Shown: positions 17,527 through 24,480 of the stretch, in pieces
Numbering within the stretch: the stretch's first letter is position 1
Layout: each line of letters begins with the position of its first letter
Assembly: GCA_022791315.1 (NCBI GenBank)
Contig: JAAVYW010000063.1
Location: 18,130 to 82,129 of the forward strand
Source of the DNA: Oscillospiraceae bacterium
Lineage (GTDB): Bacteria; Bacillota; Clostridia; Oscillospirales; Ruminococcaceae
Length of the DNA stretch: 64,000 nt
Direction: 5' to 3'
Program-made: the position numbers and the translations under genes
Notes under the pieces: model-generated
The model's input: the letters and a program-made list of their open reading frames with translations, nothing else
What the model was told of the DNA's origin: nothing
Database searches by the model: none

Positions 17527-18526
17527 GGATCTCATCTCCTTCGCCTCTTGCTATGGTGATTTCACCAGCCTCTTCCAGTGTCCGGATAGTGGAGACAATC
17601 TTCTGCTGGGCCTCTTCCACATCACGCATACGGATATTGTGCAGGTACTGGATATCCTGCTCCACCGATTCACGCATACGCACAGACATATTTTGCAGGA
17701 TAGCCTGCTTGACATCCTCGTTGGCAGATTTGAGGGCCACAGCCAGGTCTTTGGTATCCACCTCGCGGATAAACCGCTGGATAGACATCGTATCCAGGCT
17801 GACAATGTCTTCAAAGACGAACATACGCTTACGGATTTCATCAGCCAGCGCGGCGTCTTTCTCCGCCAATTCGTCGAAGATGAACTTCTCCGTAGAGCGG
17901 TCCACCCGGTTCATAATCTCTGCAATATACGGCACACCGCCCACTTCCACCTGGTCGGAGGTGACAATGGCAGAGAACCGCTTCTCCAGCGTATTTTCCA
18001 CCAGTTTAATCATCTCAGGGGAAACCCTGTCCAGCTCGGCAATCCGCCGGATTACATCCAGCTGGATAGTTCTGGGCAGCTCGGCAATAATCTGCGCCGC
18101 TTGGTCGGAGCGCGCATAAGAGAGCACCAGGGCAATAGTCTGTGGGTGCTCGTTTTGCAGCATCATCTGCACGTTTTTGCAGTCCGCCTTGCGGACAAAT
18201 TCAAAGGACTTAGAGCGCAAGGATTTACTCAGCCGCTCCATAAAGGAGGAGGCCTGCTGCTGGCCAAAGGCCTTTTCCAGCACATCCTTGGCATAGAGCA
18301 CGCCGCCCTCATTAATCACCTTTTGGGTGATGCAGAGGCCGTAGAAATCCTCCACGGTCTCCTGCATATCCTCAGGCGAGAGCCGGTCCAGCTTGGCAAT
18401 TTCCAGCGACAGCTGCTCAATCTCTTCTTCCGAGAGGAACTTATAGACCTCAGAGGCCCGTTCGGCCCCCAGGGCAATGATAACGGCAGCTGCCTTTTTA
18501 ACGGAAGTAAGAGTCTCCGAAGCCAT
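17519..18526 (-). CDS. fliG: FliG, flagellar motor switch/torque protein
   Basis: 335 residues with three FliG domains. The C-terminal torque helix carries the conserved charged residues (MFVFEDIVSLDTMSIQRFIREVD and MSVRMRESVEQDI). The EHPQTIALVLSY motif marks the middle domain. FliG links FliF to FliM and contacts MotA. GGAGGAGTAGT precedes the ATG, and the gene starts one base after fliF ends. Confidence 0.97.
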   Translation of the reverse strand: MASETLTSVKKAAAVIIALGAERASEVYKFLSEEEIEQLSLEIAKLDRLSPEDMQETVEDFYGLCITQKVINEGGVLYAKDVLEKAFGQQQASSFMERLSKSLRSKSFEFVRKADCKNVQMMLQNEHPQTIALVLSYARSDQAAQIIAELPRTIQLDVIRRIAELDRVSPEMIKLVENTLEKRFSAIVTSDQVEVGGVPYIAEIMNRVDRSTEKFIFDELAEKDAALADEIRKRMFVFEDIVSLDTMSIQRFIREVDTKDLAVALKSANEDVKQAILQNMSVRMRESVEQDIQYLHNIRMRDVEEAQQKIVSTIRTLEEAGEITIARGEGDEILA

Positions 18527-18527
18527 A

Positions 18528-20153
18528 CTACTCCTCCTCCTTCAGCATCGAGCGCAGCAACGCCGCGGTAATCTCCGGATTTTCCTTGGCGAAATCCCGG
18601 ATTTCCTGTGTAATAGCGTTCTCCTTCTGATTGGAGTTGGCCAACGCCTCGTTTTGCAGCATCCGCTTGTGCTCTTCGATTTCCCGCTCGATTTCCTCCT
18701 GGGTCTGCACAGCAGATTCCGCCAGTTCCGCCGCTGCGGCTGCGGCCTCCTCCTCTTCCTGCTGTTTCTTCTTCTTGCGCTTGCGCAGGATAGAGAGCAC
18801 CACAATCAGCACGATAATCAGCAGCAACAACGCGCCGCCCACAATAATCAACAGGATAATCTGCTGTCTGGTGAGCTGGAACCCAGTCCCGTCGTTGGGT
18901 GTAGGCCCAGCCGGCACTGTAAAGTTCAAATTCGTCACCGAGATATTATCCGATGTGATGTTCGTAGCCCTGGAAATCAGGGAAATCAGGGTCTCCTCCA
19001 CATCCAGGTCAAAGTCCGGGTCATTGACGATAACCGCAATGGTAGCCCGCTCCAAGATGGGCTCGCCCCGTTCAATCTGCGTGAGGATATAGCTCACATC
19101 GTAGTTGATTTCCTTGTGGTAATCTGTCGTAGAGGCATCCCCAGTGCCATCCTCATTGGGATAGATAGGGGGAGTGTCCGTGTTGTTCTCCTCTCCCACG
19201 ATACCCCCGATGGAGACCGTGCCGTCCAAGGAGTAATCCTCCTGGTAGTGGTTGATAACGCCGCTGTTCCCGCCGTCCTGTGCCGGGCGGTACTCCTTTT
19301 GCTCCGACATCATCTTGTCATAGTCCAACACTACCGTAGCCACAGCGGTCACTCCGTCGCTGCCATACCGGGCCGAGAGCAGCCGCTTCACGTTGTTCTC
19401 CAGCTGCTCGGCAATCAGCCGCTCATATTCCAACCGCTGCACGCTATAATACCCGGCGCTGGAGGGGTCATCCACACCCGGCATTTCCAGCCCGGTGTCC
19501 CCGTCCACCACCACCACATCGTCCGGGTCCAGATTGGGCACCGAAGTAGACGCCAGGTGCTTAATTGCCGTAACCCGCTCCGGGGTCAACTCATATCCAG
19601 GCTTCATCCGTACGGTAACACCGGCGCGGCTCACGTCCCGGTTTGCCTGGTCCCATATGTAGTTGCTGGTTTCGGGCACCGTGAACGTCACCACTGCATC
19701 CTCGATTCCCACCTGGCGCAGCAGGGTCTGCTGCATCCGGTTCTGTGCCTCGAAAATCAGCGCTGTCCTCTTCTCAAATTCAGTAGAAGTAAAACCCGAC
19801 ATGCTGCTAAAGGTGTCATAGCTCAGTGTGCTCTTGGGGTACCCCTTGCCGTTCAACTGAAAGACCAGGTTATCCCATTGCTCTGAGGGCACCAGTATCT
19901 GCCCCCTGTTGTCAATCTGGGGCTGCACATCCATTTCCTGTAACGTGGCATAGACCTGTGTGGCCTCCTCATTGCTCATACCGGGGAACAAAACACGATA
20001 GGGGTTTTCCCGGGTGTTCAGTATCACCGTGAGGAGTATCAGCAGCACCAGCACCCCGCCCCCGATGGAGCAAGCCAGGATTTTGGTTTTCTTTGTCAGC
20101 TTTGCCCAGAATTCCTTTATTTTCTCGAGGATTGCTTTAAAATCAAATTTCAT
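18528..20153 (-). CDS. fliF: FliF, flagellar MS-ring protein
   Basis: 541 residues. A membrane helix lies at about residues 25-47 and a second at about 435-460 (IILLIIVGGALLLLIIVLIVV), enclosing the ring-building periplasmic-side domains (NPYRVLFPGMSNEEATQVYA). The C-terminal tail is acidic and coiled and should bind FliG. FliF forms the MS-ring housing of the export gate. The start has no good Shine-Dalgarno site of its own; it overlaps the stop of an 11-codon upstream reading frame, so it may depend on coupling. Confidence 0.96.
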   Translation of the reverse strand: MKFDFKAILEKIKEFWAKLTKKTKILACSIGGGVLVLLILLTVILNTRENPYRVLFPGMSNEEATQVYATLQEMDVQPQIDNRGQILVPSEQWDNLVFQLNGKGYPKSTLSYDTFSSMSGFTSTEFEKRTALIFEAQNRMQQTLLRQVGIEDAVVTFTVPETSNYIWDQANRDVSRAGVTVRMKPGYELTPERVTAIKHLASTSVPNLDPDDVVVVDGDTGLEMPGVDDPSSAGYYSVQRLEYERLIAEQLENNVKRLLSARYGSDGVTAVATVVLDYDKMMSEQKEYRPAQDGGNSGVINHYQEDYSLDGTVSIGGIVGEENNTDTPPIYPNEDGTGDASTTDYHKEINYDVSYILTQIERGEPILERATIAVIVNDPDFDLDVEETLISLISRATNITSDNISVTNLNFTVPAGPTPNDGTGFQLTRQQIILLIIVGGALLLLIIVLIVVLSILRKRKKKKQQEEEEAAAAAAELAESAVQTQEEIEREIEEHKRMLQNEALANSNQKENAITQEIRDFAKENPEITAALLRSMLKEEE

Positions 20154-20185
20154 TGGAGCTCTACCAGCTCTTCAATCCGATTCAT
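20150..20185 (-). CDS. 11-codon upstream open reading frame overlapping the fliF start
   Basis: The frame reads MNRIEELVELQ and stops with TGA in the overlap ATGA that also holds the fliF ATG. GGGGAG lies 11 bases before its ATG, whereas fliF itself has only GAGCT-GGTAG-AGCTC, a potential small hairpin. The arrangement suggests that ribosomes finishing the short frame re-initiate on fliF. There is no evidence that the peptide itself has a role. Confidence 0.4.
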   Translation of the reverse strand: MNRIEELVELQ

Positions 20186-20218
20186 CTTCTCTTCGACTCC
20201 CCTTTGCGTTTCACAAAA

Positions 20219-20521
20219 CTAGATTTGCATCTGCATAATCTCTTTGTAGGCGCTCACGGCGCGGGAAGTAAGCTGCACCGCAGTTTCCACAGCGGTAGCT
20301 TCCATGGCCGAGTTAATCATCATTGTATGCAGGCTGGTCACGTCTCCCATCGCTAAGTCATAGGAATCGGCCGCAGCCTGCTGCTGTGTCTGCTGCAATG
20401 TATCCATCGCATCCCGGATGATACTGGCAAAGGATTGGTTCCCCTGCTGTTCTGTCGTTTCAGCGCTGGGTTCGCCCAGGGGCTGTAACGTAGGGAGCGT
20501 ACTCAGTGGCACAATAAACAT
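20219..20521 (-). CDS. fliE: FliE, MS-ring/rod junction protein
   Basis: 100 residues with the FliE pattern: SFASIIRDAMDTLQQTQQQ, then MGDVTSLHTMMINSAMEATA, then ending VQLTSRAVSAYKEIMQMQI. FliE joins the MS-ring to the proximal rod and is an early export substrate. AGGAGGATAAAATAGAT precedes the ATG. It is the first gene of the operon; flgB and flgC, which usually precede it, are not here. Confidence 0.95.
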   Translation of the reverse strand: MFIVPLSTLPTLQPLGEPSAETTEQQGNQSFASIIRDAMDTLQQTQQQAAADSYDLAMGDVTSLHTMMINSAMEATAVETAVQLTSRAVSAYKEIMQMQI

Positions 20522-20588
20522 ATCTATTTTATCCTCCTAAAAAATAGTGTTTCCTCTCAGAAGAAAATTGCATGAAAACCCGGTTCTA

Positions 20589-20617
20589 ATTATACACAAT
20601 TTGTCACAGGATGTAAA
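20589..20617 (-). promoter_or_regulatory. Sigma-A-type promoter of the flagellar operon
   Basis: Read on the minus strand, TTTACA is followed after exactly 17 bases by TATAAT (a perfect -10). It lies 68 bases before the fliE start codon. No sigma-D/sigma-28-type pattern is evident. The remaining upstream bases to about 20924 are AT-rich and hold no gene that I can see. Confidence 0.75.
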
Positions 20618-20924
20618 GTAAAACATGCGAGGAAATCCCCACCGAATTTCATTTTTTTCCCGACAGTTTCCCCAAATTTCCCTAGCATTTTTTCCCAAAA
20701 TCCCCTCTTCTTGTCAAAACACTGTCATATTCACCAAATCATATGCAATCGTTTGCCCTATTATGCCTAATTAAAAAAGGAATTTGTGCCAATTCGCTTT
20801 CCGAAACCTTCCGCCAAAGAAATTCTCGGCCGGGAGAAAAATTTTATCAATTCCGCCTCCATTTTTAGGCAATTTGTCCTTTTCTCCAAAAATTCTCTTC
20901 CCATGAAAAAATCCATCCTTTTTT

Positions 20925-21098
20925 TATAATCGAAACACTTGAAAAGTGGCACTTTTCAAGTCTGCGGCCTTAGGGCCGCAGAGAGCCGCTTTCGCGGCTC
21001 TATTTCTCATTTCACAGTCAAACGCGCGTGCTATACGCGCAGGCGGGCAAAGCCCGCCCACTTGAAAATAGTACCTATTTTCAAGTGCTTTGACTATA
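20925..21098. mobile_element. MITE-like hairpin element, copy 1 (174 bp)
   Basis: The ends are 21-base near-perfect terminal inverted repeats (TATAATCGAAACACTTGAAAA against TATAGTCAAAGCACTTGAAAA). The interior is almost wholly hairpins: 20938-20962, CTGCGGCC/GGCCGCAG, AGAGCCGC/GCGGCTCT, GCGCGT/ACGCGC, GCGGGC/GCCCGC and 21060-21086. Same length as, and about 93% identical to, the copy at 34394. TA at both ends suggests Tc1/mariner-IS630-type insertion at TA. It has no coding capacity. Confidence 0.8.
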
Positions 21099-21162
21099 CA
21101 GCTATGCCCTTCAAGAAACAGATTTCCCAGGCAATACAACTAGATTACAAATGAAAGGGGCG

Positions 21163-21199
21163 AAAAACCAGACTAGCGGAAGCAGTCCGCCAGTCTGGT
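21163..21199 (-). terminator. Rho-independent terminator of cheV
   Basis: On the minus strand an 8-base stem (ACCAGACT/AGTCTGGT) with an inner 5-base stem (GCGGA/TCCGC) is followed directly by five T residues. It lies 40 bases after the cheV stop. Confidence 0.85.
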
Positions 21200-21238
21200 C
21201 AGTCAGATGGTCTAGGGGAAAGGAAAGAGGGGCACAAC

Positions 21239-22183
21239 TCAGCGGTCAGTCTTTTTGACCTCCCCTTTCTCCAGGGCCAGGTCATCAATCAGGGTCACCA
21301 GGTCAGCAATCTGGGGTTTTGTCAGCTGGGCATCAGCCCCTACCTGCTCGCCCTTACGCCACATCTCCTCGTTGATGAGGGAAGAGAAGAGGATAACCGG
21401 CAGCTGGCGCAGCACAGCGTCATTTTTAATCAGTTTGGTGAGATGGTGCCCATCCATCTGGGGCATCTCAATATCCGTCACCACACAGCACACATGGTCG
21501 CTGATTGGGTCGCCCTGTTCCTTGGCCTCCTGGAGATAGTCCCAAGCCTCCTGGCCGTTATCTGTGATAATCAGGTTCTCATAGCCAGAGCGCTTCAGCG
21601 ATTCCACAATCATCTTGGAGAGCAGCATAGAGTCTTCTGCCAGCAGAATAGGCCGGTCGTTACGCTCCCGCGCCCCCAGTTTCTTCAGGTCATCATATTG
21701 AATACCCAAATCAGGGCTAATCTCCGACACGATTTTCTCAAAATCCAAAATCGTAATAAGGCGCCCGTCAAAGTCAGCGATACCGGTGGCCACACCTTCT
21801 TTGCCGCCATAAATAATTTTATCCGGCTTTTTAATCTGCTTCCAGGACACACGGGCAATCCCCTCCACTGTATGGACATGGAAAGCAAAATCCGTATTGT
21901 TAAAGGTAGTGATAATGAAAATATCCCGGCCCGGATTCTCCGAAGGGGCCAGGTTCAAATAACTGGCCAGGTTGATTACAGTAATCACCGAATCCCGGGT
22001 CTTAAAGACGCCTTCAATATCCTTCTGGGCCTTCTGCATGGCCTTAACGGGGCATATCATCTCAATCTTGCGCACCTTAGCCACATTGATGCCAAAAGTC
22101 TGTCCCGCAATGGTAAATTCCATAATTTCAAATTCATTGGTTCCGGATTCCAGCAAAATCTCGGTCTGTCTTTTCATTTCCAT
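21239..22183 (-). CDS. cheV: CheV, CheW-receiver chemotaxis coupling protein
   Basis: 314 residues: a CheW-like domain (about residues 15-165) and a receiver domain (about 175-305) with acidic residues in ILLAEDSMLLSKM and phosphoacceptor Asp in VVTDIEMPQMDGH. CheV couples receptors to CheA and takes part in adaptation through its receiver. AGGAAGGA lies upstream of the ATG. It is a single-gene unit with its own terminator; CheA, CheW and receptors must be elsewhere. In Bacillus subtilis cheV is a sigma-D gene. Confidence 0.95.
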   Translation of the reverse strand: MEMKRQTEILLESGTNEFEIMEFTIAGQTFGINVAKVRKIEMICPVKAMQKAQKDIEGVFKTRDSVITVINLASYLNLAPSENPGRDIFIITTFNNTDFAFHVHTVEGIARVSWKQIKKPDKIIYGGKEGVATGIADFDGRLITILDFEKIVSEISPDLGIQYDDLKKLGARERNDRPILLAEDSMLLSKMIVESLKRSGYENLIITDNGQEAWDYLQEAKEQGDPISDHVCCVVTDIEMPQMDGHHLTKLIKNDAVLRQLPVILFSSLINEEMWRKGEQVGADAQLTKPQIADLVTLIDDLALEKGEVKKTDR

Positions 22184-22356
22184 ACAGCCGTCCCATCCTT
22201 CCTGCTACGGTGCCTGCTGCACAGTACACCTTCTCTCTATAGATTATCGGACACTTTTCCGAAAAAAGCAAGTGCTCTTTCAAAAAAATCCCGAAAAGCC
22301 CTCCCACGCCACCGGATATGCCCAGAATGTGCAGTTATTTTCCGCTTTTTAGAGGT

Positions 22357-22397
22357 TTGGTCTCTTTTATTAGACTCCCAATTCGCTTCTGTGTTCC
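22357..22397. repeat. Inverted repeat flanking the DUF3781 gene, copy A
   Basis: This 41-base segment matches, in inverted orientation, 22739-22780. The two share exact blocks TTGGTCTCTTTT, TCCCAATTCG and GTGTTCC in the same order, with short differences between them. The pair brackets the DUF3781 gene, as the ends of a mobile cassette would. Confidence 0.6.
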
Positions 22398-22454
22398 TAA
22401 CGCCTTAATTTTGGATTTCAATATATAATAATTCGCCTATCCAAATTATATAGA

Positions 22455-22697
22455 TTATACTTCAACTCTGTGCGCAGTGATTATTGTATAGCTATGTGCG
22501 TTCACGGTTATTTTGTAGTGACCTGTGAAAATATACCAGTTCTTTCCGATTCTTTCAATTTTAGCATTTTTGTCCAGAATCTGCCCCCTGCTCCATTGGA
22601 CAACATCGTCTGTTTCAATTTGGCAGTTCCTTTTGATCCGCTCTACACCCATTTCTGTTGTATGAAGTTTATCAAGGTTTTTAATTAAATCATTCAT
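22455..22697 (-). CDS. DUF3781 family protein
   Basis: 80 residues from ATG 22697 (MNDLIKNLDKLHTTEMG). The family signature is visible: GVERIKRN, TDDVVQW, KNAKIERIGKNWYIF, TVNAHSYTIITAHRV. Its function is unknown. The frame is open a further 42 codons upstream (KSQFDFVFPVNHNGKYAQDG), and the internal start has a poor ribosome site, so it may be a truncated or transplanted gene. It is AT-rich against its GC-rich neighbours and enclosed by inverted repeats, which points to horizontal acquisition. Confidence 0.65.
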   Translation of the reverse strand: MNDLIKNLDKLHTTEMGVERIKRNCQIETDDVVQWSRGQILDKNAKIERIGKNWYIFTGHYKITVNAHSYTIITAHRVEV

Positions 22698-22738
22698 TCT
22701 TATACCATCTTGTGCATATTTACCATTGTGATTCACCG

Positions 22739-22780
22739 GGAACACGAAGTCGAATTGGGACTTATTAGAAAAGAGACCAA
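22739..22780. repeat. Inverted repeat flanking the DUF3781 gene, copy B
   Basis: Inverted partner of 22357-22397. The full bracketed unit spans 424 bases. No target-site duplication could be assigned by eye. Confidence 0.6.
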
Positions 22781-22826
22781 GCGGCAGCCCCTCCCAGCAA
22801 GGAAGAGGACCACCCCACATCATACC

Positions 22827-24410
22827 CTAAACCGACTGGGCCTCCTCCACTGAGATGACCCCTTCCAGCACCAGCCTCCGGCAACGGTCGGCCAGCGCCT
22901 CCCGTTCGGCGGCCCGCAGCCCGGCCTCCCATTCAGCGCACTGCCCTGCCCGCAGTGCAGTGCGCAGGGCCAGGCTGGCCTTCAGCACTGCAAAGACACC
23001 TGTGCGCCCCCGGTATCCGGTGTGGAAACATTCGGGGCAGCCCCTGCTGCGGTAAAAGCGGTAATCCCCCTTGGGCAGGCCCAAAATCCGCTCCTCCTCC
23101 TCGGTGGCGGCGTATTCCTCCCGGCAATTGGGGCACAGGCGGCGCGCAGGCCGCAGGGTAACAAAGCCCTTTACCGCCCCTGCCGCCAGATAGGGCTCCA
23201 CCCCCAGCGACAACAGCCAGCTCAACGCCGCGCAGGCGTCCGAGGCAGGGAGATTCGCCAATACCATTGGGCCGGTAAGGGCAGCCCGCAGCGCCAGCTG
23301 GGCGCTCTCCCCGTCCGAAAGGTCCCCCAGGGCAATGCCGTCCGGGTTCTGGTGCAGCACTCCCCGCAGGGCGGCGCCAAAAGTCAGCCCGCCCGGCGAA
23401 TCAATGGGCACTTGCCCCACCCCCTCCATGTGGTACTCCACCGGGTCTTCCAGGGAAACCAGCCCCAGCCCCCGGCTTTTTAACTCATCCAGTACCGCAT
23501 AGAGTACGTCGTTGTTCTCCGTCCCCGCAAAGAGCAGCGCCCCGTGGGGGGAATCCAGCAGGCGGAGCAGCTCCTCCCGCCCCTTCCCGGCAAGCCCAAC
23601 GCCCTTCAAGGTGAACTGTTCCGGTGTTTTGCGCAGCAGACGGACCATCACCCGCTCCCCGCACAGCGTGGGTAAGGTGGAGACATGCAGCTCCACGGTT
23701 TCCCGCCGGATTGTCATGAGCGCACGCCCTTCTTGGGGCAGTGCCCGTCCCCGCTCGTCCAGCCGTGCCATCTGGCGGATATGCCCCACCACGCCGGCCT
23801 GCAGCTCCTTTGGCACAGTGAGGACAGGCCGCAGCACGCCGTCAATACGCATCCGCACGGCCATCCGTCCCTCGCTTGGTTCCAGATGGATTTCCCCGGC
23901 CCCCTCGGTGCAGCCCCGGTGCAGGATAGAGTTTACCAGCCGCACATCCGGGCTCTCCCCCTGTCCGGTTTCCTCGTCCTCCGGGGCGGCATAGAGCCTG
24001 TGCAGCGCCGCCTCCAGCTCCGAGGCAGCGGCAATCATGGGCACCACCCGCCGTTTGGAGGCAGCCCTGACCTCCTCCACGGCCACAAAGTTCAGCGGGT
24101 CGGCCATAGCCAGCCGCACCTCCGTCTGTGTCGCCTGGACAGGCAGCACCCGGTATTTTTTTGCCAGCGGATGGGGCAGCACCTCCGCCATCTCCGCCGG
24201 CACGGAGACATTGTGCAGGTCCACAAACTCCACTCCCAACTGGGAGACCAGAGCGTCCACCAGCTGCTGCTCGGTGATGCGTCCCTGCTTTTGCAGTACC
24301 GTTCCCAGCCGCTCCCCCGTCTCGGATTGCAGCTCCAACGCCTCGTCCAGCTGTTCCCGGGTGATGATTCCCGTGGTAATCAGCAAATCGCCCAGCCGTG
24401 CGTATTTCAT
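22827..24410 (-). CDS. GspE/PilB-like protein with MshEN c-di-GMP-binding domain and degenerate ATPase site
   Basis: 527 residues. Residues 5-28 and 34-57 are two 24-residue MshEN motifs (RLGDLLITTGIITREQL..., RLGTVLQKQGRITEQQL...) spaced by exactly five residues, as in the known c-di-GMP receptor domain. The GspE core follows (EIHLEPSEG...VRMRIDGVLRP, EDPVEY) with a zinc-type C426-x2-C429/C458-x2-C461 cluster. The ATPase motifs are broken: Walker A, normally GPTGSGKTT, reads AGTENNDVL (295-303); Walker B Glu is Asp (GDLSD); both His-box histidines are Pro (TGPMVLANLPASDA). No pilin, PilC or PilT gene is nearby. Last gene of the operon with the GGDEF protein and phosphorelay; AAAGGAG precedes the ATG. 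I infer a non-motor c-di-GMP effector. Confidence 0.8.
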   Translation of the reverse strand: MKYARLGDLLITTGIITREQLDEALELQSETGERLGTVLQKQGRITEQQLVDALVSQLGVEFVDLHNVSVPAEMAEVLPHPLAKKYRVLPVQATQTEVRLAMADPLNFVAVEEVRAASKRRVVPMIAAASELEAALHRLYAAPEDEETGQGESPDVRLVNSILHRGCTEGAGEIHLEPSEGRMAVRMRIDGVLRPVLTVPKELQAGVVGHIRQMARLDERGRALPQEGRALMTIRRETVELHVSTLPTLCGERVMVRLLRKTPEQFTLKGVGLAGKGREELLRLLDSPHGALLFAGTENNDVLYAVLDELKSRGLGLVSLEDPVEYHMEGVGQVPIDSPGGLTFGAALRGVLHQNPDGIALGDLSDGESAQLALRAALTGPMVLANLPASDACAALSWLLSLGVEPYLAAGAVKGFVTLRPARRLCPNCREEYAATEEEERILGLPKGDYRFYRSRGCPECFHTGYRGRTGVFAVLKASLALRTALRAGQCAEWEAGLRAAEREALADRCRRLVLEGVISVEEAQSV

Positions 24411-24480
24411 ACTCGTGTCCGCTCCTTTCTACTCCCCGTCTTTTGTTATGGGTTTTGTTTTTTGTGGTTCCGCTCCAAGG

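Noticed and set aside
22244..22251. Sigma-28-like -10 (TCCGATAA on the minus strand) upstream of cheV
   Set aside because: The -10 matches 7 of 8 bases, but no TAAA-type -35 is found at 15-16 bases, so the promoter cannot be supported.
22827..24410. Part of a type IV pilus or type II secretion operon
   Set aside because: No pilin, prepilin peptidase, PilC/GspF or PilT gene is near, and the ATPase motifs are broken.
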